From: JAOZMY01 sp964577975
Lineage (GTDB): Bacteria > Desulfobacterota > S145-22
NCBI GenBank assembly: GCA_964577975.1
Contig: CAZOBB010000173.1
Coordinates: 1-17,511, forward strand
DNA: 17,511 nt
Direction: 5' to 3'
The notes below the pieces were generated by a model, which did no database searches, was not told where the DNA came from, and saw only the letters and a program-made list of their open reading frames with translations. Numbering within the stretch: the first letter of the stretch is position 1; each line of letters starts with the position of its first letter. A program made the position numbers and the translations under genes. Shown piece after piece: positions 9,701 through 15,421 of this stretch.

Positions 9701-10511
9701 CGCATCCCCACTTCACGTCGGCCGTGTCCCCCAGATCCGTGCAGGCCGTGACCCGGGCGGTGATGTCGATGGATACGGTATCCCCGGGCGCCATGGAGGC
9801 AAGCGCGGGAACGCTCGTCGAATCCCACGTAACCGTCTGGCCGGAGACCGATCCCGCGGGACTGGACGAAACATAGGTTAATCCCGTTCCCAGCGTGTCG
9901 GTCACCACCACGTTCTTGATCGTCCCCAGCCCCGTGCTCTTCACGGTGAGGGTCCAGGTCACGTCATCCCCCACCGAGGCGCTGACCACGGAAGGATCCT
10001 TGGTGATGGAAACGCTTCCGGGTTTGATCCGAACCGTCGAGGTCGTCGACTCGGTTTGAGAAGCCCCACCGGCACAATCATCATAATGTACGTCTACGGA
10101 AACATTACCGGAAACGGCATTGCAATCCGTGATAAGATCAAACTGAACAGTCAAAGATTGGCCGGGATCCAGACGGACAGCCCCCCCGCAGAGCGAACTC
10201 ATGGTATACGTCAGTGTCTGCCCCGAAACTCCCGGGTCCGCCGAGCTGTTGCATCCCCCAGGCCCTTGAGTCGTACTCGTTCCTGTAACATAAGCATATC
10301 CAGCCCCAGGCAGTGTCACCACTACGTCCGTGACACAAACGGAAACGGCCGATCCGGAAGGGTTTTCGACAGTGATGGTAAATGTCCCCTGTTCACACAG
10401 GTTCATCTCGCTGGGACCACCGATGGAGGTGTCTGCGTACAATGACGACGCAACGAACACGATCATGAAACAAAATACAGCGATAAAAACCCGAGGTGCT
10501 TTTTTTCTCAT
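258..10511 (-). CDS. Giant exported multi-domain surface protein (DUF11-like, CARDB, PKD-like, helical region, SdrD-B-like), 3417 aa
   Basis: This exported protein is about 360 kDa. Residues 1-26 form a Sec signal peptide (MRKK, hydrophobic core, cleavage after SLYA). Residues 28-1540 are alternating Ig-like and DUF11-like modules. Residues 1541-2113 are five CARDB modules, each ending in a CEC[DN]xxxN-type motif. Residues 2116-2205 are PKD-like and 2213-2340 are a further DUF11 module. Residues 2345-3105 are a mostly helical region that I cannot assign. Residues 3247-3417 hold two SdrD-B-like domains with DENGNGKRDPGE and DGNGNGRLDPGE loops. The modules are typical of adhesins and cell-surface stalks, so a surface structural or adhesive role is inferred. 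I see no C-terminal hydrophobic anchor, LPXTG, PEP-CTERM, RTX repeat or autotransporter barrel. The start ATG overlaps the stop of the upstream gene (ATGA) and has AAGGGG at 10516-10521, suggesting translational coupling. The gene is intact with no visible frameshift. The function is not established. Confidence 0.93.
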   Translation of the reverse strand: MRKKAPRVFIAVFCFMIVFVASSLYADTSIGGPSEMNLCEQGTFTITVENPSGSAVSVCVTDVVVTLPGAGYAYVTGTSTTQGPGGCNSSADPGVSGQTLTYTMSSLCGGAVRLDPGQSLTVQFDLITDCNAVSGNVSVDVHYDDCAGGASQTESTTSTVRIKPGSVSITKDPSVVSASVGDDVTWTLTVKSTGLGTIKNVVVTDTLGTGLTYVSSSPAGSVSGQTVTWDSTSVPALASMAPGDTVSIDITARVTACTDLGDTADVKWGCDGGSVCYDTSTDGGTATASVQLVEEHPELDYTPPDIAFNDYCASSAHVSFTITNNGNGTAYDPQICVNIGDLTVSNVSSGATYTSSGTSGCFHLPDLDPGGSYTLSFDVGYTGWCNQSPARFLIWLPEYKDGCGNVFHPPVKTSQLTASGTAPQLNVTKSGPSEIEIGSAVDYHIAVTYTGPTSCGNGGTTGPVTVTDHVPDGFTVTDAGGGTWTPGAGGTGGTIEWSFDPAVNSSFSTDITLQAPAIDQCQYCFTTYTNTVEASVTDCCGCDRQGSASQTTAIECSQYLTSDKTANPTSVETCGEITYTNTYVFGNDAALNGVDLSGMSFEDRADNYQQFVPGTLQVTFDGADITSCVHVNDGTPGGSLLLDFSGCSGAVQGKTLVITYHLRLTDQSQPSPPCGDPYTFYAWSTLDLGITGGNCLQDGKLHETTQITVTPPSMEIDLQGLPPIVEKCGTYQMDIVIDRTSAQGVPHDVLVRLNTDAYYVISVVGYDGITPSGPVDHGTYVEWDYGDGFASTSQATIHLTVQKKCEGGGDLTATVVFDDACHDDTQSDASCSASHTYSPRLLIGADLIISKTPEVYSASENKAQWTVYVVNKGYGTAYNVWIDDVLGSGLTYASSTVPSGVTTTPNQDHSGNTINGVSWTLDQLDPGKRVALVIDANLVSCSNLTNDVATSWGCHGDDCESPVTDDSTVVIPEPNLVATTSTTTPVDMCSEPVGTITLRDAGPTHLYHVVTEEVLPAGLTYEANTARWRKNGGAWSSAEPVAPNLTWDENAIPALADMAPDDVIEIEFTMVTDCTFNGGALTNTTRFQDPCGGSHTGSSANFTVNARTPDISVRKTRTSPTPGEAVDCGANLTWDITVTNNSNFTVPVVWVEDTLEDGLTYVSSSGGNDSYHGYGGNAQLVTWEIVNLGAGASVTLTLSADSAGTGDPNCNDIDNVVEAYWGCGSVDGSAQTKPGTDEPNTCLTTTAVQDTSPSTRDAHVTASVSVSPTSVDTCDSDATFTVTIDNPSATASVSNLDAVITLPNGLTYRTGTTSVSGCSSGPGSGDPGVSGQVLTYYDPNNPANDLCDSLDPGGSITLVFGVHSDCFSGGDMRIEVSYDDCCGITRHTTVITQRIDSSGTPVIRVTKTPRSSQVDCGDTQTWTITVENAASSGTAEIVRVEDTLGDWIAYVSSSPAATNLGGDPQRWGWEIADLNAGDTRTFEITGRLTPANYPNQNTCGSFHRENRARAAWGCGTPDGNPNTLEGCQSPIWVNAEPAYLRLPDLTVTDLTPGVTCTSDGHFSSSLTATIHNGGDGASLTNFTVSVTDGTWTGTGTYTGTINAGDTVTVSIDTSGWNLGCHNCNPYTLTATVDPGDAICECNETNNTYTETYAFDLPDLTVTDIDFTHITCTNDTLGGFVRVTVNNQGCGDVTNVTVSLGTDGCLSFGNQTGVNVPAGGSATVDFPVTANWADCTDCTCDFTATVDPGDAICECDGTNNTYTEIHAFDLPDLVVRGESLVPECLSDGKLRIHGTVTLENNGCVTLTQNVPVQFTLFDGTGCLIGSNIATWVETFTGVSIAPGGTQTFQVDHVEDINLCTALAGTEISIRIEADYSHVVCECDGTNNTLCTDKSIRTVNLAMLNVIPSIHCDSDGTVLGAVHVQVGNLGHSDISTDFEIALSDSDGNRLIKTFTELGGILPLRSNQTQTITFSNWRGDCVPCSITFTAEADPNHTFCECDSTDNSYTTVPYTIPVPDLAIVSVIPHPACNNTSVDVTVKNVGCVPVAGGAVVRITGSLSATTQTTTSLNPGASETLTLPLGDLRPGRYSMTATVDPDDVTCECDGINNAMNFSMEITQPACSIVVPNNIFGGTPVTLRADVRGGVPPYRFTWSDDCGGVFDSASSSSPVWTPPSGAGNRTCTLNLSVTDGVGCVTSCLLPVSVRPQIPPQPGTVLAIDKRVETRTIRPGGIARFSIEIKNTGDSDLTDVRLLDTQPEYFGYVAGSSALDGSSMPDPQVSGRALTWSLGTLGAGETRTLTYQAIAASDAGPGRHCNSVRASGTVAGTTPVTSNESTACVIIARGGMSGGSCCLAVSEEATGVTTLPDGYYSLVDPYYVTEDAMFASYAALHLWRSGRYPDRRMAQRLRDFALVNIRELYLMAGKNFGLTMPGGELWFPLAGGYTTRGKNGWRLTERDTLIKPSQVGMELLALDASLSEVDKDERPRLEEIIGKKLRWINREVAKTEDLPDSWKIEESREKGREIRIVASKTPAGRYQKAVLYFAAVTLSGRFAEARRLARYLESRLDVGSFDAASPEAEIFLAMALKRAGKTGKAKEKLDLLASRYRDGKVKFDTVEVASLAYFRFDTSRATERKRILKALEDAYIPGAGVITSWVEGTAKKEIRLRDIAGMMLASERGGDFLFRAVCKGLNETGLFYRTRYSGNADYLLVAPLNYLSLPNRYPLIPVFSTGESIPNVFLRKAVLIPNTGNETTAGVKSEWEFSAALTKLGESGKDEEMSEPFFPTKIDPAVLSGYQTKTASILWDAAGLTTLGRDLVKGKGFYAETGRQMIFSASSYLLSLMKVGPGYIHGGDLLLPADEIAVKGQIRQGERLESLRERASYSVDVMAAYLLAQKLVFGRIRNLPFYTALLKHFKGLGYIPERFYVLPGKGEPTVVGETGHAGKMAAAKLYLVFRDTFTKRLLEKGGKEPLKPEDVYFLKRFPELVPYFKADLEDYLQRGANREGLDWEAARVMAAGLVGRDPDLFRKQMEKYLHQKINFPVGRVESFKEGNLNRSALSDLILYLSVLEGENGFRRGVDILDDLLVMSWELRHDGDKERSLLRFPPEEVWIVREGKKYQADPGDLLTMEVTLENLCPLARSRAMDLPQVMLRATFDPNLIYVGTRGIAGLRVLKDFFWKYTSLYEGALVRYDYQARIPGQFDRTSLTGEIKAEGYTGYSRAFPDQVYGQRCEDSSDFRKTFTLVRPEEIPVAVYLDENGNGKRDPGEAGIPNIMIRDSRARIYRTDRDGIAKIPVGAHLVLASLYLQGVDKKLYSTSPLVVVLSRKRQAPSFGLALASRVTGVVFVDGNGNGRLDPGEETAAGVVVQTHGMAKMTDDQGRFEFRLIPEAWVKEIALAKGQPIHREDVTRFRIWLRVSR
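1197..3479 (-). other. Unassigned helical region of the giant protein (residues 2345-3105)
   Basis: After the last DUF11 module the composition changes abruptly. Beta-rich Ser/Thr/Gly/Cys sequence gives way to Lys/Arg/Glu/Leu-rich sequence with amphipathic helices, for example around YAALHLWRSGRYPDRRMAQ (2385-2403) and the TPR-like FLAMALKRAGKTGKAKEKL (2579-2597). A short SCC motif (2348-2350) marks the boundary. Helical repeats resembling alpha/alpha barrels or TPR-like hairpins are plausible. I see no catalytic signature, thioester motif or known family pattern. The region is interleaved with short strand-like stretches such as LIPVFSTGESIPNVFL (2723-2738). Confidence 0.6.
3480..4172 (-). 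other. PKD-like module and DUF11 module of the giant protein (residues 2114-2344)
   Basis: Residues 2116-2205 read as a PKD-like domain (GGVPPYRFTWSDDCGG, then a terminal strand with LSVTDGVGC). Residues 2213-2340 read as a DUF11 module (IDKRVETRTIRPGG, DVRLLDTQPEYFGYVAGSSA, LGTLGAGETRTLTYQA). The latter is closer in style to the DUF11 modules of the 803-residue neighbour (QGFAYVRGSSVFNGK) than to those in the N-terminal half of the same protein. It bridges the CARDB array and the helical region. Confidence 0.75.
5196..5290 (-). repeat. Direct repeat, copy 1 (339-bp period), CARDB module junction
   Basis: This 95-bp stretch matches 5535-5629 with 9 mismatches counted by hand, about 90% identity. 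The offset is exactly 339 bp (113 codons). It spans the end of one CARDB module and the linker into the next (CECDGTNNTYTE through LPDL). The DNA-level similarity points to a fairly recent in-frame module duplication or gene conversion. Confidence 0.85.
5535..5629 (-). repeat. Direct repeat, copy 2 (339-bp period), CARDB module junction
   Basis: This is the partner of the 95-bp repeat at 5196-5290. It encodes CECNETNNTYTE and the following LPDLTVTD linker. Most differences between copies are transitions at synonymous or conservative positions. Confidence 0.85.
5892..10430 (-). repeat. Alternating Ig-like (A) and DUF11 (B) module array of the giant protein (residues 28-1540)
   Basis: B modules begin ITKDPS (169), VTKSGPS (427), ISKTPEV (849), VRKTRTS (1113) and VTKTPRS (1405). 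They carry the DUF11 core 'vxDTLgxGLtYvSS' and most end in WGC or similar. A modules carry a CxxxxTxTxTxxNP-like opening and an acidic closing motif (YDDCAGG, FDDACHD, FQDPCGG, YDDCCGI). The A-B pair repeats about every 260-290 residues: about 28-298, 299-555, 705-970, 972-1250 and 1262-1540, with one extra domain at 556-705. The first and last pairs are the most alike, sharing DPGVSGQ and TYVSSSP/AYVSSSP. Confidence 0.78.
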
Positions 10512-12919
10512 CGTGCCCCTTTCTGGATGGTGATGTTCAGACGGTGATACGCCAGTGGTATCTCAATCTTGGAATGGGGAGTCTTAATATCCACGCGGAA
10601 AACCTTTCTGGCACCCCCGCTTTGAATTTCAAGTTCATGTCTGCCGGAATCAAGACGGGAAAAAACGAATCTCCCGTTCCTTCCCGTTGTTCTGACCGTT
10701 TTGTCAAGGGTGACCTGAAACGTTTCGGGAAGGGGTTCCCCTTTTTGGAAGGTTTTGTCCCCGTTCTTATCGATGAAAACCAACCCGGAAAGCTTGGCCA
10801 ACGGCTTTCTCCGAACCCCGATCAAGAATTCCTGGTAGTCGGTCAGGCCGTCCATCAGGACGATCGGCAACGGCGTGGGCGATATGACCCGATATTTCCC
10901 CGGCAGCGTGACGGTATTGATTCCGATGAGGTATTCCCCCGGATAGAGGTTATCGAAGATGAAATATCCCTCTTTATCCGAAATAAACCGTTCCCCCTTG
11001 GAAAGGACCACCTCGACGCCTTCCAGGGGCCTGTCTTTGGGAGAGATGATCCCGTTCCCGTCCACGTCCAGATAGACGTTTCCTTCCACCGCGGCGTAAA
11101 AGGTGAAACTCAAGGCCGAAACGCTCACCAGGGCCTTGGCCTCGAGACGGTAAGTCTCCCCCCGGTTGTCCGTCACGTTGAGGATGGCCCGGTTGACGTT
11201 CTTCCCGCGCCGCGCAGACGTGCCGATGATGGTCTGATACTTCAGGATCGCCGTCTCGCCCGGGGCGATGACCGGGAGACGCCAGCGAATATGCTGCCGT
11301 CCCTCGGGATCCTGGATCCGCTTCCCGTTGAAGACGCTCGATCCCCGGACATACGCGAATCCCTGGGGGAGATAGTCGTCGATCACCGGGGTCAGCAGGG
11401 GGGCCCCCGAGCCGTTCCGTATCGTCAGACGGAAACGGATGATCTTTCCCACGTCCACCTGGGGAATCTCGGCCTTTTTCCGGAAGCCGATCCTCGACGT
11501 GGTCACATGGGTGGCGGCGATACTCGTCCAGACCACCTCCGAGTGTTTCCTGATTCCACCCATCTCCGACGTGAGAAAGGCCTCGTTGGAAATCCGGGTT
11601 CCGTAGGGCACCGTCCATCCGATCCGGGCGACAACCCTGATCTCACGAACGGTATTCGCCTCGATGCTCCCCCGCCATCTCAATTGCTGTCCGTCCCTTT
11701 CGAAGGATAGCGGGGAGGACTGGGAGACAAACTCGAGCCAGTCGGAAAGGGTATCGGTCACCTCTATCCCCGTGAGCGCAATCCGGCTTCGATTGCGGAT
11801 CGTCAACGTGTAGGTCAAGCGATCCCCCGGTTTCGCCTCGTGCGCGTTTACCGATTTTTCGATCTTAACATCGGGGAAACCGACGCGGAGATACGCGGTG
11901 TTCGAGGCGATCGGATGCGCGAGGGACGCGTGGGTCATGTAGGCCGTGTTGGGAATCTTGCCGGAGGGGGTCTCCGGAAGGACCTGGCAGTGGGCCACGA
12001 GGGTCAGGGTTTCCCCGCGGGCGATTCGATCGAGGTGCCAGGTCAACCGCCTCCCGGACTGCGAAGGCTTGACGGCTCCCTTGGTCCAGAGGACCTTCAA
12101 GGCGTCGGGAATCTCATCCCAGACGGTGACATCGGTGAAGTCTTCCTCCGAGGTATTCCGGACCGTCAGGATAATCTCCGTTTCCTCCCCCGGAAGGACG
12201 GTATCGGGCGAAAACGACTTCGTTAGAGCCCCCGTAAATTCATGAGATGTCACGGAGATAGTGGTTTGATCCGTCTTTGTATCACCACAATCGTTCTTGA
12301 CGGTGAGGGTCACCCGGTAGGTCCCCGCCTTTTCGTAAACATGCACGGGAGAAGCCTCCGTGGACGTTGATCCATCACCAAAAGACCATTCATAAGAATA
12401 CTTACTCGATCCTTCTCCTTCCTCTTCGATGGAGGCCCCAAACTGGACTTTCAACGGTGGAGTCCCTGAGGGAGGATCGGCCTTGATTACAACGGAGAAA
12501 CCAGGACATCCCCCTCCCTTTACCACGAGGATAACCGTTTTGATATGCACGAGTTCTCCACTAATACCCCTTACCACCAGCGAATAGGTTCCAGGGGGGG
12601 TCTTTGCCGTTGTCGTAACAATCAGCTCCGTTGTGTCGGGTAATCCTGGTTTTACCGTGAGTGGATTTTTCAAAAATTTTCCTTCCGCACCTGACGGCAA
12701 ACCGGAAACATAGAGGGAGACAGAACCTACAAACTTCTCCAACGATTCCACAACTATTTTAAATTCTGTTTTTTCCCCAGGGAATACCGTCCGTTCATCT
12801 GGCGTCACTTGGAGGGAAAAATCGCCCCCTGCCGTCACCGCCATGTCAGGAACGGGAAAGCAAACCACCATCAAAACAACCAACAACCCCACTCCCAAGC
12901 ACTTCATTTTCTCGGACAT
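10508..12919 (-). CDS. Exported PKD/DUF11/SdrD-B-like surface protein, 803 aa
   Basis: Start ATG (12919-12917) has GGAGAG at 12926-12931, 6 nt upstream. Residues 1-30 form a Sec signal peptide with a probable cleavage after AVTA. LMVVC lacks a small residue before Cys, so lipidation is unlikely. Residues 32-134 are an Ig-like domain of the type that often precedes DUF11 (TPPGTYSLVVRG). Residues 142-224 are a PKD domain (YEWSFGDGSTST, AGTYRVTLTV). Three DUF11 modules follow at about 228-345, 349-470 and 478-600. Two SdrD-B/CarboxypepD_reg-like domains follow at about 609-700 (YLDVDGNGIISPKDRPLEGV) and 708-790 (VFIDKNGDKTFQKGEPLPE). It has no membrane anchor or barrel. The gene starts 38 bp after the barrel gene and overlaps the giant gene by 4 bp, so the three are probably co-translated. 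A role as linker or co-exported subunit is inferred from shared modules, not shown. Confidence 0.92.
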   Translation of the reverse strand: MSEKMKCLGVGLLVVLMVVCFPVPDMAVTAGGDFSLQVTPDERTVFPGEKTEFKIVVESLEKFVGSVSLYVSGLPSGAEGKFLKNPLTVKPGLPDTTELIVTTTAKTPPGTYSLVVRGISGELVHIKTVILVVKGGGCPGFSVVIKADPPSGTPPLKVQFGASIEEEGEGSSKYSYEWSFGDGSTSTEASPVHVYEKAGTYRVTLTVKNDCGDTKTDQTTISVTSHEFTGALTKSFSPDTVLPGEETEIILTVRNTSEEDFTDVTVWDEIPDALKVLWTKGAVKPSQSGRRLTWHLDRIARGETLTLVAHCQVLPETPSGKIPNTAYMTHASLAHPIASNTAYLRVGFPDVKIEKSVNAHEAKPGDRLTYTLTIRNRSRIALTGIEVTDTLSDWLEFVSQSSPLSFERDGQQLRWRGSIEANTVREIRVVARIGWTVPYGTRISNEAFLTSEMGGIRKHSEVVWTSIAATHVTTSRIGFRKKAEIPQVDVGKIIRFRLTIRNGSGAPLLTPVIDDYLPQGFAYVRGSSVFNGKRIQDPEGRQHIRWRLPVIAPGETAILKYQTIIGTSARRGKNVNRAILNVTDNRGETYRLEAKALVSVSALSFTFYAAVEGNVYLDVDGNGIISPKDRPLEGVEVVLSKGERFISDKEGYFIFDNLYPGEYLIGINTVTLPGKYRVISPTPLPIVLMDGLTDYQEFLIGVRRKPLAKLSGLVFIDKNGDKTFQKGEPLPETFQVTLDKTVRTTGRNGRFVFSRLDSGRHELEIQSGGARKVFRVDIKTPHSKIEIPLAYHRLNITIQKGAR

Positions 12920-12957
12920 TTTGCGCTCTCCAGTTTATCCTTTCCTATCCAAACCTC

Positions 12958-15393
12958 TTAGAAAAATGCGATGAGTCTAATATAACCGACCGTCGCATCA
13001 TAGTTGTTATCCTTCTCTTCATTATCTCGATACCAGACCTGCTCCACGCCCACGCCGAGTTTCACGTGCTTGTGGACGAGATAGTCCACCTCCGCGGTCG
13101 CCGATTCCTTCTTGTCATCCAGGGGCCCCCACACCTTGATCAGCTTGTAATTGGCCAGGAACTCCCAACGTTCGGCAAAGGCGTATTTCAATCCCTGCAC
13201 GGCCTCGATGGTGTCACTGCTCGTCCGATCCACGGGGGGATCCAGTTCCACGTTCGTGCCGTACATCCACTGGGAATAGATGGACAATTTCCTGGTCATG
13301 TGCCAGAGGAGCCGAAAGTTCAGTTCCTCTTCGGAACTCTCCGAGGAAGGCGCCGGGATCCTGTGGTTATTCTTTCTTTTGTAGTATCTCAGGCTCAGGT
13401 GAAGATTTTTTAAAGGGGTCCCATGAATGAAAACGGACCAGAGCTGGCGCTTGTCCTTGTTCGGAGCGTCACTCTTGTTGATCTGGAACTCGTATCGTGC
13501 CATCACGTTGAGGTACTTTGATTCCACGCCGGCACCGAGCGATACCAGGTGCACATGCGAGGTTTCCTCCTCCTGGTCATTCCTCTCATACCGGTAACGT
13601 GAATCGATGAAAAGGGACTTGTAAACGTGCTTTCGGATCCCCGTTTCAAATATATCGCTGTCGAGCAGGTTTCCGCCTCCGTTCTTGGCGTCGAGGATCT
13701 CCTTCGTATATCCCGCGTAGTACCCCTCGTCGTCGGTGAGAAATTCCGCGAGGACCGTCCCGATATGGCGCAGGGTGGAGGGATTCCCCTCCATGTGATC
13801 ATTGAGATTCTCCAGCTTATATTCCCCCTGGAGATAAAGGTCGCCGTGGCGGCTCGTCAGGGCCCGGTGGCGAACGCCCGCGAGAACCTGCTCCATGGAA
13901 TCGTCCCGGATCTCGCCCGACGGGTCGGCGCTCTTGTCGAACTCCCCCTTGCCCCAGTATTTCGTCCTTTCCCCGTCGTGAAAGACGGAGACATAGGCCA
14001 GGTGGGAACGGACGTCATCCTCGATTCCCTTCCGGTATCCGTACCCCCCGCTCAACCGTGTCTCGTCCCCCTCCCGCTCGATAAAGGCGTTTCCCTCGTG
14101 TTCCCCGTTGGAGATACGCGTGGTCAGCAGCGGATAGAGTTCTCCCCCAAGATCCCGGGCGAACTGGAACGGAGAAAGGCAGATGCTCCGCTCTCTGAAT
14201 TCCGGGATCACCTCGCCCGGATCAAAACCGAACGCCAACTGGTCGTTGGCGAACGTGGGAAACTCCGTGTCCACGGACCACGCGTCGAAAGCAAGGTGGA
14301 CGCGATCCGTGATCTTCACGTTCCCGCCGGTGAAGAACCCATCCTGATGCTTCACGTCTTTCTCGTCGTTGAAGGCGTATTCCCCGTAGATGTTCACCCG
14401 CTCCGTATTGACCTGGGCCCCGAAACTACCTATTCCGCGCCGCTGGTCAATCGCGTCCCCGAAGTCCAGATCCTTGTCCGCGTCCGCGATATAGGTGAAC
14501 TCGAGGGTCAGGGGCTTCACCGGGCGAACGTAGGAACGGACCCCAAACAGGTTCCGGGTAAAACTCCCCTCGATGGATTCGTACTGATAACTGACGCGCA
14601 GAAAGACCGGATTCCCGCGCCCGTCATCCGGGTTGAGGGGCACGTTCAGCATGATCTCCCCGCGGTCATAGTCGATGTAGTAATCCTTGTTCCGAGAAAG
14701 GGGATACTGGCGGAGGATGAGGCCGGGATTCGCCTGACTCCTCACGATTACGTAAACGGTCTCGCTCCCGCGTATGAGGGGTGACTGGCTGAGGTAATAG
14801 GGTCCCGCCCCCGCATCGACGGGAAATTCCTCCGTCATGGACTCCCCGCGCGCCTGCCCTCCCAGAACCTCGAACCCGAAACGCTCCGTGTCGGCCCCCA
14901 CGATCCCGCCCCGGAAAGGGTGATCATACCTGGGAAAGATGGTCTCCTTGAAGACCCCGTCTTCATAATCCCCCGCCCAAAGGTAGGCCTGCTCCTTCGT
15001 AATATGGACGAGAAACTGGAGGTCGGGCTCCATGACCCGGTTTTCGGGATCGTAATCCAGGTAGCCATCCAGGGTATAGTCGTCCCAGAAGGTTCCGTTG
15101 GCTACGAACGAGGCCCGTTCCCGCGTCTCGAACCCTTCCGGCAACCCCATGTCGCTGTATCGAAACCGGATGTCGTCACCCTTGGTCTGCGTCCAGTTGA
15201 GACGCAGGGAACCCATTCCCATGAAAAATACCTTATTTCTCTTAGATTCTTCTTCCTTTCGAGCCGGCACCAGCTCTTTTTTTTGGGAAAGAGTAACTTT
15301 TCGCAAACCTTCATTCTCAGAAAAAGCAAACCTCACGGAATTAAAAAGACAAGAAAAAACGAATATGGCTGCAACTAGGTACCGAACCTGCAA
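12958..15393 (-). CDS. Predicted outer-membrane beta-barrel protein, 811 aa, first gene of the surface operon
   Basis: Translation starts at TTG (15393-15391): an in-frame stop lies at 15421-15423, GAAGGA sits 6 nt upstream, and the next in-frame Met (residue 58) would lose the signal peptide. Residues 1-25 are a Sec signal (VAAIFVFSCLF, cleavage after FAFS). Residues 26-55 are a charged linker. From about residue 56 the chain alternates polar and aromatic residues in strand pairs separated by acidic turns, through to the end. The last residues, YIRLIAFF, resemble the C-terminal beta-signal recognised by the BAM complex. Residues 205-275 contain a distinct non-barrel-like unit (KDYYIDYDRGEIMLNVPL). 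The rich Tyr/Trp/Arg/Asp content supports a large barrel. Its place before two exported proteins that lack their own export or anchor module suggests a secretion pore or docking base. A general porin is the alternative. Confidence 0.82.
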   Translation of the reverse strand: MQVRYLVAAIFVFSCLFNSVRFAFSENEGLRKVTLSQKKELVPARKEEESKRNKVFFMGMGSLRLNWTQTKGDDIRFRYSDMGLPEGFETRERASFVANGTFWDDYTLDGYLDYDPENRVMEPDLQFLVHITKEQAYLWAGDYEDGVFKETIFPRYDHPFRGGIVGADTERFGFEVLGGQARGESMTEEFPVDAGAGPYYLSQSPLIRGSETVYVIVRSQANPGLILRQYPLSRNKDYYIDYDRGEIMLNVPLNPDDGRGNPVFLRVSYQYESIEGSFTRNLFGVRSYVRPVKPLTLEFTYIADADKDLDFGDAIDQRRGIGSFGAQVNTERVNIYGEYAFNDEKDVKHQDGFFTGGNVKITDRVHLAFDAWSVDTEFPTFANDQLAFGFDPGEVIPEFRERSICLSPFQFARDLGGELYPLLTTRISNGEHEGNAFIEREGDETRLSGGYGYRKGIEDDVRSHLAYVSVFHDGERTKYWGKGEFDKSADPSGEIRDDSMEQVLAGVRHRALTSRHGDLYLQGEYKLENLNDHMEGNPSTLRHIGTVLAEFLTDDEGYYAGYTKEILDAKNGGGNLLDSDIFETGIRKHVYKSLFIDSRYRYERNDQEEETSHVHLVSLGAGVESKYLNVMARYEFQINKSDAPNKDKRQLWSVFIHGTPLKNLHLSLRYYKRKNNHRIPAPSSESSEEELNFRLLWHMTRKLSIYSQWMYGTNVELDPPVDRTSSDTIEAVQGLKYAFAERWEFLANYKLIKVWGPLDDKKESATAEVDYLVHKHVKLGVGVEQVWYRDNEEKDNNYDATVGYIRLIAFF

Positions 15394-15399
15394 ACGTTG

Positions 15400-15405
15400 T
15401 CCTTC
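15400..15405 (-). promoter_or_regulatory. Shine-Dalgarno site deciding the TTG start of the barrel gene
   Basis: The minus strand reads GAAGGA, then six bases (CAACGT), then TTG. No ATG or GTG start in frame lies between this and the upstream stop at 15421-15423, and the TTG begins a good signal peptide. Confidence 0.7.
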
Positions 15406-15421
15406 AAAAGTTTTTCCTCGT

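Noticed and set aside
12845..12865. LMVVC near the N-terminus of the 803-residue protein as a lipobox
   Set aside because: The residue before Cys is Val rather than Gly, Ala or Ser, and a good signal peptidase I site (AVTA) follows, so ordinary cleavage is more likely.
13627..14784. A 385-codon plus-strand open frame opposite the barrel gene
   Set aside because: It shows no signal peptide, domain or plausible ribosome site, while the opposite strand has a complete barrel-like protein.
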